A stretch of DNA of 64,000 bases from Shewanella corallii. Its GTDB lineage: Bacteria; Pseudomonadota; Gammaproteobacteria; Enterobacterales; Shewanellaceae. Position 1 is the first letter of the stretch; the number at the start of each line of letters is the position of its first letter. The notes beneath the pieces were generated by a model that saw only the letters and a list, made by a program, of their open reading frames with translations, was not told the origin of the DNA and searched no databases. Position numbers and translations under genes: made by a program. Where the stretch lies: NCBI RefSeq assembly GCF_023349125.1, contig NZ_JAKIKT010000005.1, forward strand, positions 1 through 64,000, read 5' to 3'. This document shows positions 33,138-43,613 of the stretch, in pieces.

Positions 33138-36100
33138 TTACGGACGTGCCATCTCAGAGTTTGCCTGGTTACCGCTTACCCTCTGGCTCTGCTCGGCACT
33201 GCCAGGCTGGTATTCACGACCTTTAGGTGTTTCAACCTGAGCACGGGTATCGATTTCTGGTTTGGTGGTCTGAGAAGACACCATGGTTCCAAAACGGCTA
33301 CCGGAAGGTTTCGCTGCAGGAGCAGCTTCAACACTCTTTGGCTCTATGGCTTCGGCTGGTGCCGGGGCTTCAACAGTATCAGCTTGCTCAACGGCTTTAA
33401 CAGCAGCTGGCTGACGTGTTGGCATCTGTACTGACGGTTTGGCCATAGGTGCAGAAGCCTGTTTAACCTTCTCTTCGGTTTCAACAGAAGTTTCTGCTTC
33501 TTTGGCTTCAGTGTCGACCTTAGCTTCACCCGCTTCAGCTTTGCTCTCGGTTTCGACTTTGGCCTCAACCACTTCAGCCTTAACCTGGGTTTCAACCTTA
33601 GCCTCAACAACTTCTGCAGTTGCTTCTTCAGTCTTTACCGTTTCCTGAGCAACAGCTTTAGCTTCAACTTTGGCTTCAGGAGCTGGCTGTGCAGCCACTG
33701 TTTCAGCAACCTCAGTCTGAGCTTCAGCTTTGACTTCAACCTTGCTTTCAGCCTCCGCAGCAGCGCTGGTTTCTGCCACAGCTTCCTGCTTGGCGCTTGC
33801 GTCTTCGCTCAGAGCTTCTGCTTTTACTTCAGCTTTGGCTACAGGTGTAGGACGAGCCGGGGCTGCAGAGGCGGAGCTTGCCTGAGCCTTGCGAGCTGGA
33901 GTTGCTGGCTTTTCCGCTTTCGCTTCAACAGCTTCTGTTTTAACTTCAGTTGCGTCGGCCTTAACTTCAACAGTCTCTTCGGCTTTCACTTCAGGCTGCG
34001 CAGTTTCCTGAGCAGAAGCCTGTACAGAAGCCACTTCGATGATCTCTTCGTTGGCTTCAACCACTGTAACTTCAGCAGATTCGTCAGATTCCTGCTTGGC
34101 AGCAGCTTCCTGCTCATCGCGACGACGGCGCTGACCGGCAGCACGCAGATGACGTGGGCTACGACGGCTGCGACGCTGGCTGTCACGCTGTGGCTTATCT
34201 TCACCAGACTCTTCAGTTGCGTCAGTTGTTTCAACTTTCTCAACCTGAGGCTTCTCGGCAGTTTCCTGAGGAGCGCTCTGGGCAGTCACTTCCGCGGCCT
34301 TGGTTTCTACTTCGGCTTTGGTTGCTTCTGCTTCAACAGCGTTGTCAGCCTGTTCAGGCTTACGACGACGCTGGTTACGCTTGTTCTCTTTGGCTTCAAC
34401 CTGAGTCGCTTGCTCTTCAGCTGTGTCAGATGCCTGGTTGGTTTTTACTTCCGCTTCCTGAGCACCATCGTCCATACGCACTTTACGACGCATGTTACGA
34501 CGCTGACGACGTTCACGAACGGCTTCCTGTTTAGGCTGCTTGGCTTCCTGCTCAGGCTTGTCGGACTTTGCAGTCTGCTCGGTATCACGCTCTTTAACCT
34601 GATCCTTCTGACGCTTGTCCTTATTACGTGGGTTACGCTCTTTACGCTCTGAACGTTGTTCGCCGGCGTTGTCAGCTTTGTTGCCACGACGCTTGTCCTG
34701 GTTACCATCAGCTTTTTCACCGTCAGCATTGCGGTTGCGGCGGTTATCATTGCGGCGGTTACGGCGGTTGGTGTTGGACTGACCGCGCTTACCAGACTGC
34801 TCATTACGGGACTTCTTGGTTTCTTCCTCTTTGTTGTCAGAGGAGAACAGGGAGCCAATCGCTTTGAACAGACGGCTCAGCAGGCCTGGCTTTTCTTCAG
34901 CAGGCTTGGCCTGGCGCTGAGGTTTAGCCTTGGGCTTGGCAGCAACAGCTTGCTCAGGTGGATTCTTAGGTGCAGAGAAACCTTTCAGTGCAGGTTCTGC
35001 CGGCGCAGCGCGCTCAAGCTTGCGAGGCTCGTACAGTTTGCGCTCAGGGGTCTCAGAACGCTTATAGCTTGCTTCCTGAATCTCATCATCTTTACGGTGA
35101 CGGATAACCTTGTATTCAGGGGTCATCATATGAGAATCAGGGATCACGTATACTTCAACGCCATGACGCTGTTCAGTGATACGGATAGCTTTACGCTTTT
35201 CGTTCAGCAGGAAGGCGGCAACATCAACAGGAACAATTGCTTCAATTTGAGAAGTGTTCTCTTTGATTGCTTCCTCTTCCATCAGACGCAGAATAGACAG
35301 CGCCAGAGATTCGGTGCCACGAATGGTGCCCTGGCCATGACAGCGTGGACACAGGTGAGCAGCAGACTCTTCCAAAGATGGACGCAGACGCTGGCGGCTC
35401 ATTTCCATCAGACCAAAGCGGGAAATACGGCCCAGCTGAACGCGGGCACGATCCTGATGAACAGCATCACGCAGACGGTTTTCAACTTCACGCTGGTGAC
35501 GGGCTGGTGTCATATCGATAAAGTCGATAACCACCAGACCACCAAGGTCACGCAGGCGCAACTGGCGGGCGATCTCGTCAGCCGCTTCCAGGTTGGTATT
35601 CAGTGCGGTCTCTTCAATATCGCCGCCCTTGGTTGCGCGGGCAGAGTTGATATCGATTGAGGTCAGTGCTTCTGTTGGATCGATAACGATAGAGCCACCG
35701 GAAGGCAAACGCACTTCGCGCTGGAACGCAGACTCGATTTGAGACTCGATCTGATAGTGAGTGAACAGAGGTACTTCAGACTTGTACAGGCGAACACGCT
35801 CAACGAAATCAGGACGAACCAAACCGATATGCTGTTTGGCTTCTTCATAAATTTTGGCGTGGTCAATCAGGATTTCGCCAACGTCACGACGCAGGTAGTC
35901 GCGAATAGCACGCACGATAACGTTACTTTCCTGATGGATAAGGAATGGTGCAGGCGCACTGTCGGCAGCTTCTTTGATAGCAGCCCAGTGGTGCAGCAGG
36001 ACATTCAAATCCCATTTCAGTTCAGCAGCTTCTTTACCAACACCTGCGGTGCGGACAATCAGACCCATGCCCTGTGGTACTTCCAGCGCAGACATGGCTT

Positions 36101-36557
36101 CTTTAAGCTCGTTACGCTCATCACCTTCGATGCGACGGCTGATACCACCTGCACGTGGGTTATTTGGCATCAATACCAGGTAAGAACCCGCCAGACTGAT
36201 AAAGGTGGTCAGGGCTGCGCCCTTGTTGCCACGTTCTTCTTTGTCGATCTGTACGATAACTTCCTGACCTTCCTGTACCACCTCTTTAATGTTGGGGCGG
36301 CCCTGGAATGCATAGCCTTTGGGGAAATATTCGCGGGCAATTTCTTTCAGGGGAAGGAAGCCGTGACGCTCAGCGCCGTAATCGACGAAGGCAGCTTCAA
36401 GGGAGGGTTCTACGCGGGTGATCTTACCTTTGTAGATATTAGCCTTTTTTTGCTCATGGCCTGGGCTTTCGATATCCAGATCATAAAGCTGTTGCCCGTC
36501 AACGAGGGCAACACGCAACTCTTCCGATTGAGTTGCATTGATTAACATACGTTTCAT
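33138..36557 (-). CDS. rne: Ribonuclease E
   Basis: 1139 aa (E. coli 1061), the endonuclease that starts mRNA decay, processes rRNA and tRNA, and scaffolds the degradosome. The start [21 protein letters not shown] is nearly identical to E. coli. S1 domain about 35-125; DNase-I-like catalytic domain with the Mg ligands in [10 protein letters not shown] and VVIDFIDM; Zn-link CPRCHGQG. From about residue 500 the protein is disordered. [17 protein letters not shown] (about 555-572) looks like the amphipathic membrane-targeting helix. An Arg-rich RNA-binding stretch follows ([12 protein letters not shown]), then about 350 residues of Val/Glu/Ala/Lys-rich repeats and a conserved C-terminal end. The 5' region is long, as in E. 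coli where the leader mediates autoregulation. Confidence 0.96.
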   Translation of the reverse strand: MKRMLINATQSEELRVALVDGQQLYDLDIESPGHEQKKANIYKGKITRVEPSLEAAFVDYGAERHGFLPLKEIAREYFPKGYAFQGRPNIKEVVQEGQEVIVQIDKEERGNKGAALTTFISLAGSYLVLMPNNPRAGGISRRIEGDERNELKEAMSALEVPQGMGLIVRTAGVGKEAAELKWDLNVLLHHWAAIKEAADSAPAPFLIHQESNVIVRAIRDYLRRDVGEILIDHAKIYEEAKQHIGLVRPDFVERVRLYKSEVPLFTHYQIESQIESAFQREVRLPSGGSIVIDPTEALTSIDINSARATKGGDIEETALNTNLEAADEIARQLRLRDLGGLVVIDFIDMTPARHQREVENRLRDAVHQDRARVQLGRISRFGLMEMSRQRLRPSLEESAAHLCPRCHGQGTIRGTESLALSILRLMEEEAIKENTSQIEAIVPVDVAAFLLNEKRKAIRITEQRHGVEVYVIPDSHMMTPEYKVIRHRKDDEIQEASYKRSETPERKLYEPRKLERAAPAEPALKGFSAPKNPPEQAVAAKPKAKPQRQAKPAEEKPGLLSRLFKAIGSLFSSDNKEEETKKSRNEQSGKRGQSNTNRRNRRNDNRRNRNADGEKADGNQDKRRGNKADNAGEQRSERKERNPRNKDKRQKDQVKERDTEQTAKSDKPEQEAKQPKQEAVRERRQRRNMRRKVRMDDGAQEAEVKTNQASDTAEEQATQVEAKENKRNQRRRKPEQADNAVEAEATKAEVETKAAEVTAQSAPQETAEKPQVEKVETTDATEESGEDKPQRDSQRRSRRSPRHLRAAGQRRRRDEQEAAAKQESDESAEVTVVEANEEIIEVASVQASAQETAQPEVKAEETVEVKADATEVKTEAVEAKAEKPATPARKAQASSASAAPARPTPVAKAEVKAEALSEDASAKQEAVAETSAAAEAESKVEVKAEAQTEVAETVAAQPAPEAKVEAKAVAQETVKTEEATAEVVEAKVETQVKAEVVEAKVETESKAEAGEAKVDTEAKEAETSVETEEKVKQASAPMAKPSVQMPTRQPAAVKAVEQADTVEAPAPAEAIEPKSVEAAPAAKPSGSRFGTMVSSQTTKPEIDTRAQVETPKGREYQPGSAEQSQRVSGNQANSEMARP

Positions 36558-37149
36558 GATGACGTCATTCTTCTTTAGATGTCATCAGCAACGTGATCGC
36601 TGCATTACGGGCCTGCGCATGGATAATCTACAGCCTCACGGCTGGTCTGCAGGCAAGGGGGAGCGCATTTCTGTTAGACGCATCGCTGCGTGTCGCATCC
36701 AATTTATGGCTTATTTTTAAATAAATACAAAAACAAGGAATTCGTTGTAAAACGTCAACCAACCCCATAAATTTCTAGCTAAGTCCGTTAATGCCGAAGT
36801 CGATCTCTGTTGTCTGACGACCGGTTAACATTTTATTCGAGTTCGGTGCGGTTTGTGAGCAAATTATGAACTGCAAATGGCAGTCTCATTCCGGTTTAAC
36901 CTTAAAAACCTGTATTTTCTCTATTTTACCTTCTTCCAAGGTTTGCAAATCAGTGATTTGCGACCAGAGATGAGTTTTATGAATTTGCTGTCAACCCACT
37001 GATGAATGGTACATTTGCCACTGACTTTAGTCGCGGATTTTCCCCATTCGTCGGTGAAATATAGCAACAATCAAAAAAATCAGCAATGGAAAGCCGCAAA
37101 TGAACCCTGTCTGATGTACAATGGCGCCGTGTTAATGAAGTGGTCCACC
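36558..37149. other. Long divergent intergenic region between rne and rluC
   Basis: 592 bp without a convincing gene. In other gammaproteobacteria rne has a leader of more than 300 nt with hairpins that let RNase E cut its own mRNA, and this gap has room for one. I could not confirm the known hairpin motif. TACAAT at about 37117 could be a -10 box for rluC but lacks a good -35 partner. Confidence 0.5.
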
Positions 37150-38115
37150 ATGAATAAAGAACAAGCCCAACAGCAGGTCCGGATAGTCAGCATCGATGAA
37201 GATCACGCCGGACAGCGAATCGATAATTTCCTGATGACTCAACTGAAAGGCGTGCCAAAGAGCATGATCTATCGCATCGTTCGCAAGGGCGAGGTTCGGG
37301 TCAATAAAAAGCGTATCAAGCCGGAATATAAGCTGCAGATGGAAGATCAGGTGCGTATTCCACCTGTTCGTGTCGCCGAGCGCGATGAGCGTAAAGCGCC
37401 TTCCGCCGGGCTGAACCGGGTGTCCCAGCTGAAAAACAGAATCGTTTATGAAGATAAACACCTGATTGCCCTGAATAAGCCCGCAGGTATTGCCGTGCAT
37501 GGTGGCAGTGGTGTGGATTATGGTGTGATTGAAGCCCTGCGGGTACTTTATCCTGACCAGAAGTTCCTGGAGCTGGTACACCGTCTGGATAAAGACACCT
37601 CAGGGATTTTGTTGATCGCCAAGAAGCGCAGCGCCCTGAAGCATATGCACGACCAGCTGCGTTATAAAAAGATGCAGAAGGATTATCTGGCTTTGGTGCG
37701 TGGCAGTTGGCAGGCTCACGAAAGAGTGGTTAAAGCGCCTTTATTGAAATTGACGCTGAAATCCGGTGAACGCATCGTGCGGGTAAACAAGGAGGGCAAG
37801 CCTTCCGAGACCCGATTTAAGATCATGCAGCATTATCATGGTGCCACCTTGGTCCAGGCCAGCCCTGTGACGGGGCGTACCCACCAGATTCGGGTTCACT
37901 GTCAGTATGCCGGGCATCCTATTGCCTGTGATGATAAGTACAGCGAGCAGAAGTTTGACGACAGCATGCGCGAACAGGGACTGAGTCGTTTGTTCCTGCA
38001 CGCCGCTCAACTCAAGTTCATTCACCCTGAGACTGAAGAGTATATGACGGTGAAGGCGCCTCTGGATGAAAATCTTGAAGCCACTTTGGCTAAACTGACC
38101 AAAACCAAGCAGTAA
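37150..38115 (+). CDS. rluC: 23S rRNA pseudouridine synthase RluC (955/2504/2580)
   Basis: 321 aa from the ATG at 37150, the length of E. coli RluC (319); upstream in-frame ATGs add an unrelated 48 residues. N-terminal S4 domain (QRIDNFLMTQLKGVPKSMIYRIVRKGEVRVN). Catalytic Asp in HRLDKDTSGILLIAKK, with GRTHQIRVHCQYAGHPI later. Modifies three uridines of 23S rRNA. The rne-rluC divergent arrangement is conserved in gammaproteobacteria, which supports RluC rather than RluD. Confidence 0.94.
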   Translation: MNKEQAQQQVRIVSIDEDHAGQRIDNFLMTQLKGVPKSMIYRIVRKGEVRVNKKRIKPEYKLQMEDQVRIPPVRVAERDERKAPSAGLNRVSQLKNRIVYEDKHLIALNKPAGIAVHGGSGVDYGVIEALRVLYPDQKFLELVHRLDKDTSGILLIAKKRSALKHMHDQLRYKKMQKDYLALVRGSWQAHERVVKAPLLKLTLKSGERIVRVNKEGKPSETRFKIMQHYHGATLVQASPVTGRTHQIRVHCQYAGHPIACDDKYSEQKFDDSMREQGLSRLFLHAAQLKFIHPETEEYMTVKAPLDENLEATLAKLTKTKQ

Positions 38116-38133
38116 TCAGGCAATGAACTGAAT

Positions 38134-38158
38134 AAAGCCGGGATGACCCCCGGCTTTT
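38134..38158 (+). terminator. Terminator of rluC
   Basis: Stem AAAGCCGGG with CCCGGCTTT, loop ATGACC and trailing T. It precedes the HAD gene by 35 bp, so some read-through is likely. Confidence 0.65.
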
Positions 38159-38192
38159 GTTTCAAGCAGTATTTTAAAGGATTAACCCCTCC

Positions 38193-38879
38193 ATGACTCA
38201 GGCTACTAATCAGCTCCCCGCCCACTATGACCTGGTGATTTTTGACTGGGATGGCACCTTGATGGACTCAGTGCCCAAGATTCTTGCCTGCGTTAAAAGC
38301 CTGTCACTTGAATATGACCTGGATGTGCCAACCGACGATGCCATCCGCAGTATCATTGGCTATTCATTGGAAGAGGCGCTGACACGTCTGTTTGGCGAGC
38401 AGGTAAAAGGAGATATCCCACTGTTTGTTGAAGGCTATCGTCGCCACTATGTGGAGTTGGATTCTACTCCAAGTCCAATATTTGAAGGGGTCGAGTCTTT
38501 GCTGGAGGCCCTTTCAGCCCAGGGGTATAAATTGGCTGTCGCCACGGGCAAGGGCAGGGAAGGGCTTAACCGCTTACTGGCAGAGTCGGAGCTGGGAGGC
38601 TACTTCGTCGCCAGTCGCTGTGCAGATGAAGCTTTGAGTAAGCCCAATCCACTGATGCTGGAGCAATTGCTTAATGAGCTAGACGTCCCTGTATCCCGGG
38701 CACTGATGGTCGGTGATGCACTGATGGATCTGGAGATGGCCAACAACATAGGTATGGATGCCGTGGGTGTCAGTTATGGTGCATTCACCATAGCGCAGCT
38801 TAAGACAGCCTCACCTTTAGCGATTATCGATCATCCTCTGGAGCTGATGAAGGTGATCACCAGAGCTGAGGTTGCCTGA
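38193..38879 (+). CDS. HAD-superfamily hydrolase, Gph-like
   Basis: 228 aa. HAD motifs: I VIFDWDGTLMD (nucleophile Asp), II LAVATGKGREGL, III Lys in SKPNPLMLEQ, IV MVGDALMDLEMA. The alpha-helical cap between motifs I and II puts it in the phosphoglycolate phosphatase-like group. It is next to rluC in many gammaproteobacteria. The physiological substrate is unknown; small phosphate esters are the usual ones. Confidence 0.88.
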   Translation: MTQATNQLPAHYDLVIFDWDGTLMDSVPKILACVKSLSLEYDLDVPTDDAIRSIIGYSLEEALTRLFGEQVKGDIPLFVEGYRRHYVELDSTPSPIFEGVESLLEALSAQGYKLAVATGKGREGLNRLLAESELGGYFVASRCADEALSKPNPLMLEQLLNELDVPVSRALMVGDALMDLEMANNIGMDAVGVSYGAFTIAQLKTASPLAIIDHPLELMKVITRAEVA

Positions 38880-38913
38880 ACGCTCTGTTTATAAAATCTC
38901 TACATATAACTAG

Positions 38914-38946
38914 AAAAGCCCTGCTGAGTTACAGCGGGGCTTTTTT
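38914..38946. terminator. Terminator between the HAD gene and yceF
   Basis: Stem AAAAGCCCTGCT with AGCGGGGCTTTT, with one G-T pair, a 7-nt loop and a T run, between convergent genes. Confidence 0.8.
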
Positions 38947-38975
38947 ATTCCTGTTTCATACAAGTTGAAACCTGG

Positions 38976-39563
38976 CTAGGCGGGAAGCTGAAGGCCCAGT
39001 TTCCTCAGGTGTTCACAAAGCAGGATTAATGGCAGGCCAATCAGGGTATTGGGATCCCGCCCTTGCAGTTTGTCGAACAGGGTAATACCCAGTCCTTCGC
39101 TTTTAAAGCTGCCGGCGCAGTACCAGGGTTCTTCGGCGTCGACATAAGCTTCAATTTCAGCCTGGGTTAACTTCCTGAACGTCACATGGAATGGTTCAAC
39201 TTCCGCTTGCATTTGCTGGCTGGCTGTATCAAATACCGCAAGCCCGGTATAAAAGGTGATGGTTTTACCGCTTTGGGATTTAAGTTGCTCAATTGCTTTG
39301 TCGCGGCTTAACGGCTTACCGATAATCTTGCCGTCCACCACTGCGACCTGATCTGAGCCAATAATAATGCCGGACTGATTGTCGGCGACGGCAAGGGCTT
39401 TGGCTTTAGCCAGTCTCAATACCAGTGATTCAGCGGTCTCATTATCCAGCGGCGTTTCATCGGTTTCAGGAGACGCGGTAATAAAAGGAAGATGCAGCTT
39501 CTCCAACAGCGCTTTGCGAAAGCTTGAAGTAGAGGCCAGGATAATTTTTGGTGTTGTAGACAT
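38976..39563 (-). CDS. yceF: Maf-family nucleotide pyrophosphatase YceF
   Basis: 195 aa from the ATG at 39563, matching E. coli YceF (194); the longer ORF would add 37 residues of unrelated sequence. Maf motifs: [37 protein letters not shown] with the catalytic Asp, and [24 protein letters not shown]. YceF hydrolyses 7-methyl-GTP and so removes modified nucleotides from the pool. It is divergent from yceD. Confidence 0.9.
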   Translation of the reverse strand: MSTTPKIILASTSSFRKALLEKLHLPFITASPETDETPLDNETAESLVLRLAKAKALAVADNQSGIIIGSDQVAVVDGKIIGKPLSRDKAIEQLKSQSGKTITFYTGLAVFDTASQQMQAEVEPFHVTFRKLTQAEIEAYVDAEEPWYCAGSFKSEGLGITLFDKLQGRDPNTLIGLPLILLCEHLRKLGLQLPA

Positions 39564-39811
39564 GATTGATGAGCTGTTGTGAAAATTGGCTGCAATTGTG
39601 CGATCATTGCAGCGATTTACGCAAGGCTGGTTTACCCGGATGCCAGAGTGGCGTAAATTCATTGCTGAAGGCACCGTAAGCGCTCTTATTTTGTACTTGT
39701 GGTGCTTGTCTGGATGCGGGGGCTTGGGTAAAATTTCGCGTCCGCCTATCCTGGGGTCGGCGGGCTAATGCCCCAAAGCGCAGTAATGCGAACTAAGGCG
39801 GAATTTTTTCT

Positions 39812-39838
39812 TTGACTCCGACGTTTTCAAACTATAAT
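39812..39838 (+). promoter_or_regulatory. Putative promoter of the yceD-rpmF-fab cluster
   Basis: -10 TATAAT (39833-39838) is a perfect match; -35 TTGACT (39812-39817) is 15 bp away, or TTTGAC at 16. The expected start near 39845 lies only about 5 nt before the yceD ATG at 39850, so the transcript would be almost leaderless. Confidence 0.6.
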
Positions 39839-39849
39839 ATGCGCGCCTT

Positions 39850-40374
39850 ATGCAAACAGTAAAGATACCGGTCTCAATTGATCCTGCGCGTGCTGCCCAG
39901 TCTCGCTCTTCTTATGAGGGTGTAGTACCAGGTAAGCAGCTTAAGCGATTAAACGAGTTATGTGCCGGCGACTGTTCCGATGTGACTGTGTCACTGGAAT
40001 GTGGTGTTGATCTACAGGGGATAGTCTACCTGAAAGGGAAGGCTGTGACGGAGCTCACTCTGCTATGTCAACGTTGCATGACACACTTTACCACTGAGGT
40101 TACGGTCGACTTTTGCTACAGTCCTTGCAGGACTCAGGCAGAAATCGATGAGCTCCCGGATGCGTATGACCCTATTGAGTGCAATGAAATCGGTGAAATC
40201 CGTCTGCACCAACTTATCGAAGATGAGTTGATTTTGGCCATACCTTTGATCCCTATGCATGACGATGAGGATTGCAATCAGGGCAGCAAAGATGTGGTTG
40301 TAGGCGAAATTGACCTCACTCAAGAGGAGCGTCCAAATCCGTTTGCAGTGTTAGAAAAACTGAAGAGCAAGTAA
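39850..40374 (+). CDS. yceD: YceD (DUF177), 23S rRNA accumulation protein
   Basis: 174 aa. The conserved pair LLCQRCMTHF and the acidic tail ending EERPNPFAVLEKLK match YceD, which is always next to rpmF and helps 23S rRNA accumulate. No ribosome binding site precedes the ATG. Together with the promoter 12 bp upstream, this suggests leaderless or very short-leader translation. It is the first gene of the fatty-acid cluster, followed by rpmF after 17 bp. Confidence 0.92.
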   Translation: MQTVKIPVSIDPARAAQSRSSYEGVVPGKQLKRLNELCAGDCSDVTVSLECGVDLQGIVYLKGKAVTELTLLCQRCMTHFTTEVTVDFCYSPCRTQAEIDELPDAYDPIECNEIGEIRLHQLIEDELILAIPLIPMHDDEDCNQGSKDVVVGEIDLTQEERPNPFAVLEKLKSK

Positions 40375-40391
40375 TCTAGGAGACAGGTCAA

Positions 40392-40562
40392 ATGGCTGTA
40401 CAACAGAATAAAAAATCTCGTTCTAAGCGTGGTATGCGCCGTTCACACGACGCACTGAGCACTGCTCAGTTGTCTGTAGACGCTACCAGCGGTGAACTGC
40501 ATCTGCGTCACAACGTGACTGCTGATGGCTTCTACCGTGGTAAAAAGGTAATCAACAAGTAA
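40392..40562 (+). CDS. rpmF: 50S ribosomal protein L32
   Basis: 56 aa: [20 protein letters not shown] at the start and [11 protein letters not shown] at the end are the L32 hallmarks. AGGAGA gives a strong ribosome binding site. A structural protein of the large subunit, co-transcribed with yceD and plsX as in E. coli, linking ribosome and lipid synthesis. Confidence 0.97.
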   Translation: MAVQQNKKSRSKRGMRRSHDALSTAQLSVDATSGELHLRHNVTADGFYRGKKVINK

Positions 40563-40576
40563 TTGTTGCTTAGCTT

Positions 40577-41605
40577 ATGACAAATCTGACGCTCGCGTTG
40601 GATGTAATGGGTGGCGACCACGGCCCCCATGTCACAGTGCCTGCAGCCTTGCAGGCACTGACAATTCAACCCAACCTCAATATCATTTTGGTCGGCGACA
40701 AGACCAAAATAGAGCCTTTGCTGCAATTGGCTGATACCAGCCAAATATCCCGCATAGAGATAGTTCACACCACAGAGATGGTGCAGATGAACGATCGCCC
40801 TATTCACGCTCTGAGACGTTACAAGCAAAGCTCCATGCGCCTGGCGATTGAAGCCGTTCGTGATGGTAAAGCTGATGCCTGTGTCAGTGCCGGTAATACA
40901 GGGGCCCTGATGGCGTTGGCCAAAGTGCTGTTGAAAACCTTGCCCGGCGTAGATCGTCCGGCGTTGGTTAGCAGTTTGCCGACATCAAAAGGAAATCCTG
41001 CCTACTTACTGGATTTGGGCGCCAACGTGACCTGCGATGCTGAAGCTCTGTTTCAGTTTGCAGTGATGGGCTCTGTGCTGTTTGAAACCGTTGAAAAACG
41101 GGAACGCCCCCGAGTTTCCCTGCTGAATGTGGGTAATGAAGAAATTAAGGGCAATGATAATGTGCAGCAGGCGGCTCAATATCTCCAGGATACCCCACAA
41201 CTGAATTACGTCGGTTATATCGAAGGCGACGAAATTTACACAGGCAATGTCGATGTGATTGTCTGTGACGGCTTTGTGGGTAATATCACGCTGAAAACAT
41301 CCGAAGGGATTGCCAGACTTCTGGTACATCAATTAAAAAAGGGACTGACAGAAGGCTTTCTTGTACGTTTCCTCGCCAGACTAATAGCGCCGAGAATTCA
41401 AAAAGTTCTCAGCCAGATGAACCCCGACCAGTATAACGGTGCAAGTCTGATAGGATTGCGCGGAATAGTCGTCAAGAGCCATGGTAATGCCGATCAGGAA
41501 GCTTACCTGCAAGCTATATGTCTTGCGGTAACTGAGGCACAACGTCGACTCCCTGAAATGATAAAAGATCGTTTAGAGTCGATTCTTTTAGATATAAACA
41601 GCTGA
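40577..41605 (+). CDS. plsX: Phosphate acyltransferase PlsX
   Basis: 342 aa. Makes acyl-phosphate from acyl-ACP, the first step toward phosphatidic acid. Signature [20 protein letters not shown] at the N-terminus; [17 protein letters not shown] and [18 protein letters not shown] are family motifs. Only 14 bp after rpmF, 9 bp before fabH. Confidence 0.95.
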   Translation: MTNLTLALDVMGGDHGPHVTVPAALQALTIQPNLNIILVGDKTKIEPLLQLADTSQISRIEIVHTTEMVQMNDRPIHALRRYKQSSMRLAIEAVRDGKADACVSAGNTGALMALAKVLLKTLPGVDRPALVSSLPTSKGNPAYLLDLGANVTCDAEALFQFAVMGSVLFETVEKRERPRVSLLNVGNEEIKGNDNVQQAAQYLQDTPQLNYVGYIEGDEIYTGNVDVIVCDGFVGNITLKTSEGIARLLVHQLKKGLTEGFLVRFLARLIAPRIQKVLSQMNPDQYNGASLIGLRGIVVKSHGNADQEAYLQAICLAVTEAQRRLPEMIKDRLESILLDINS

Positions 41606-41614
41606 TTTCTCCTT

Positions 41615-42574
41615 ATGTATACAAAAATTCTTGGTACCGGCAGCTATTTGCCGGCGCAGGTGCGCAGTAATCAGGATCTGGAAAAGATGGTGGAAACCAG
41701 TGACCAGTGGATTATTGAGCGTACCGGGATCTCTGAACGTCGTATTGCAGGCAGTGAAGAATCCGTCTCCACCATGGGCTATGAAGCTGCTGTAAAAGCT
41801 CTGGAAATGGCAGGCCTTGAGGCCAGCGAACTGGATATGATTATTGTGGGCACCACCAGTGCTGACAACGCATTTCCTGCCGCTGCCTGTGAAATTCAGG
41901 CCAAGCTGGGTGTAAAGACTATTCCCGCATTTGATGTGGCGGCTGCCTGTTCCGGCTTTGTTTATGCACTTTCTATTGCTGACCAGTTCGTTAAAACAGG
42001 TGCAGCAGGAAAAGTGCTGGTGATAGGTGCTGACGTATTGTCACGCTTCTGCCAGCCGGAAGACAGAACCACAGTGATTCTGTTCGGTGATGGCGCCGGT
42101 GCTGCAGTGGTTGGTGCCAGTGAAGAGCCGGGCATCCTTAATACCCATATCTATGCTGACGGCCGTTATGCCGATCTGCTTAAGTGCCCAATGCCTTCCC
42201 GCGGCTTCGATAAAGAAGACGTCAATAATTTCATCACCATGAAAGGTAATGATGTATTCAAGGTAGCTGTGACCCAGTTGTCCCACGTGGTCACTGAAAC
42301 ATTGCGCCTTAATGAAATCGATAAGAGCGACATTGACTGGTTGGTTCCTCACCAGGCCAACTACCGCATTATCGCTGCGACAGCCAAAAAGCTGAGCATG
42401 AGCATGGATAAAGTGGTCGTCACTTTAGCCAAGCACGGCAACACCTCTGCAGCCTCAGTGCCTATCGCTTTGGATGAGGCTGTTCGTGACGGCCGTATCC
42501 AGCGTGGTCAGTTGCTGTTGCTGGAGGCGTTTGGAGCAGGTTTTGCCTGGGGCAGCGCCCTGGTCCGTTTCTAA
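41615..42574 (+). CDS. fabH: 3-oxoacyl-ACP synthase III
   Basis: 319 aa. Condenses acetyl-CoA with malonyl-ACP to start fatty acid synthesis. The Cys-His-Asn triad is present: Cys in [13 protein letters not shown], His in [10 protein letters not shown] and Asn in [10 protein letters not shown]. Length matches E. coli FabH (317). It lies between plsX and fabD. Confidence 0.96.
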   Translation: MYTKILGTGSYLPAQVRSNQDLEKMVETSDQWIIERTGISERRIAGSEESVSTMGYEAAVKALEMAGLEASELDMIIVGTTSADNAFPAAACEIQAKLGVKTIPAFDVAAACSGFVYALSIADQFVKTGAAGKVLVIGADVLSRFCQPEDRTTVILFGDGAGAAVVGASEEPGILNTHIYADGRYADLLKCPMPSRGFDKEDVNNFITMKGNDVFKVAVTQLSHVVTETLRLNEIDKSDIDWLVPHQANYRIIAATAKKLSMSMDKVVVTLAKHGNTSAASVPIALDEAVRDGRIQRGQLLLLEAFGAGFAWGSALVRF

Positions 42575-42675
42575 ACTCGGATCACTATAAGAATAACTGA
42601 GGGCCGGAGTGCTCCGGTCCTGATCACTGAACTTAGGTGCCAGTGTTTTGCTGGCACATCCTGAAGGTGAATTAT

Positions 42676-43602
42676 ATGGAAAAGACCGCATTTGTTTTCC
42701 CTGGGCAGGGTTCCCAGGCCGTTGGCATGTTGGCCGATCTGGCTGCTGAGCATGAAGTCGTGCAGGCAACTTTCGCCGAAGCCAGCGACGCTTTGGGTTA
42801 TGACCTGTGGGCTTTGGTGCAGGATGGTCCTGCCGAGAAGCTGAATGAGACAGACAAGACCCAGCCTGCGCTGCTGACTGCCAGTGTTGCCATCTGGCGT
42901 GTGTATCAGGCCAGTGGCAAAGCTGCTCCTGCAGTGATGGCCGGACACAGCCTGGGTGAATACTCTGCACTGGTCTGCGCCGGAGTGATTGATTTTAAAG
43001 ATGCGGTGAAGCTGGTTGAACTTCGCGGTCAGTTGATGCAACAGGCTGTGCCTGCCGGAACCGGCGCCATGTTCGCTATTATCGGTCTGGACAACGACGC
43101 TATCGCCAAAGTGTGCGAAGAAGCCGCTCAGGGCGAAGTGGTTAGCCCTGTGAACTTCAACAGCCCCGGACAGGTGGTGATTGCCGGTGCCAAAGACGCG
43201 GTCGAGCGTGCGGCTGCAGCCTGTAAAGAGGCTGGCGCGAAAATGGCCGTGGCTCTGCCGGTCAGCGTGCCTTCTCACTGTGCGCTGATGAAGCCTGCCG
43301 CTGAGAAACTGGCGGTAGCTCTGGAGTCTGTTGCCTTCAACGAGCCACAAATCAAAGTGATCAACAATGTTGATGTTGCCAGCCCAGTTGCTGCCGCTGA
43401 CATCAAAGATGCATTGGTACGTCAACTGTACTGTCCGGTTCGCTGGAGTGAGACAGTTGAAGCCATGGCTGCTGAAGGTATCGAGCAGCTGGTCGAGGTT
43501 GGCCCGGGTAAAGTGTTGACCGGTCTGGCCAAGCGAATTAACCGTAGCCTGACTGCCAAGGCTGCCAACGATGTGGCATCGGTAGCCGCATTGACCGAAT
43601 AA
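42676..43602 (+). CDS. fabD: Malonyl-CoA-ACP transacylase
   Basis: 308 aa from the ATG at 42676 with GAAGGTG upstream. It loads malonate onto ACP. Motifs FPGQGSQAVGML and GHSLGEYSALVCAG with the nucleophile Ser, and the catalytic His in VSVPSHCALMKPA. The gap to fabH (101 bp) is the longest within this part of the cluster. Confidence 0.96.
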   Translation: MEKTAFVFPGQGSQAVGMLADLAAEHEVVQATFAEASDALGYDLWALVQDGPAEKLNETDKTQPALLTASVAIWRVYQASGKAAPAVMAGHSLGEYSALVCAGVIDFKDAVKLVELRGQLMQQAVPAGTGAMFAIIGLDNDAIAKVCEEAAQGEVVSPVNFNSPGQVVIAGAKDAVERAAAACKEAGAKMAVALPVSVPSHCALMKPAAEKLAVALESVAFNEPQIKVINNVDVASPVAAADIKDALVRQLYCPVRWSETVEAMAAEGIEQLVEVGPGKVLTGLAKRINRSLTAKAANDVASVAALTE

Positions 43603-43613
43603 AGGAGTATCAA

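Noticed and set aside
34656..35660. Long open frame on the + strand opposite rne
   Set aside because: It mirrors the rne coding frame, has no recognisable domain or Shine-Dalgarno, and its length follows from codon bias of the real gene.
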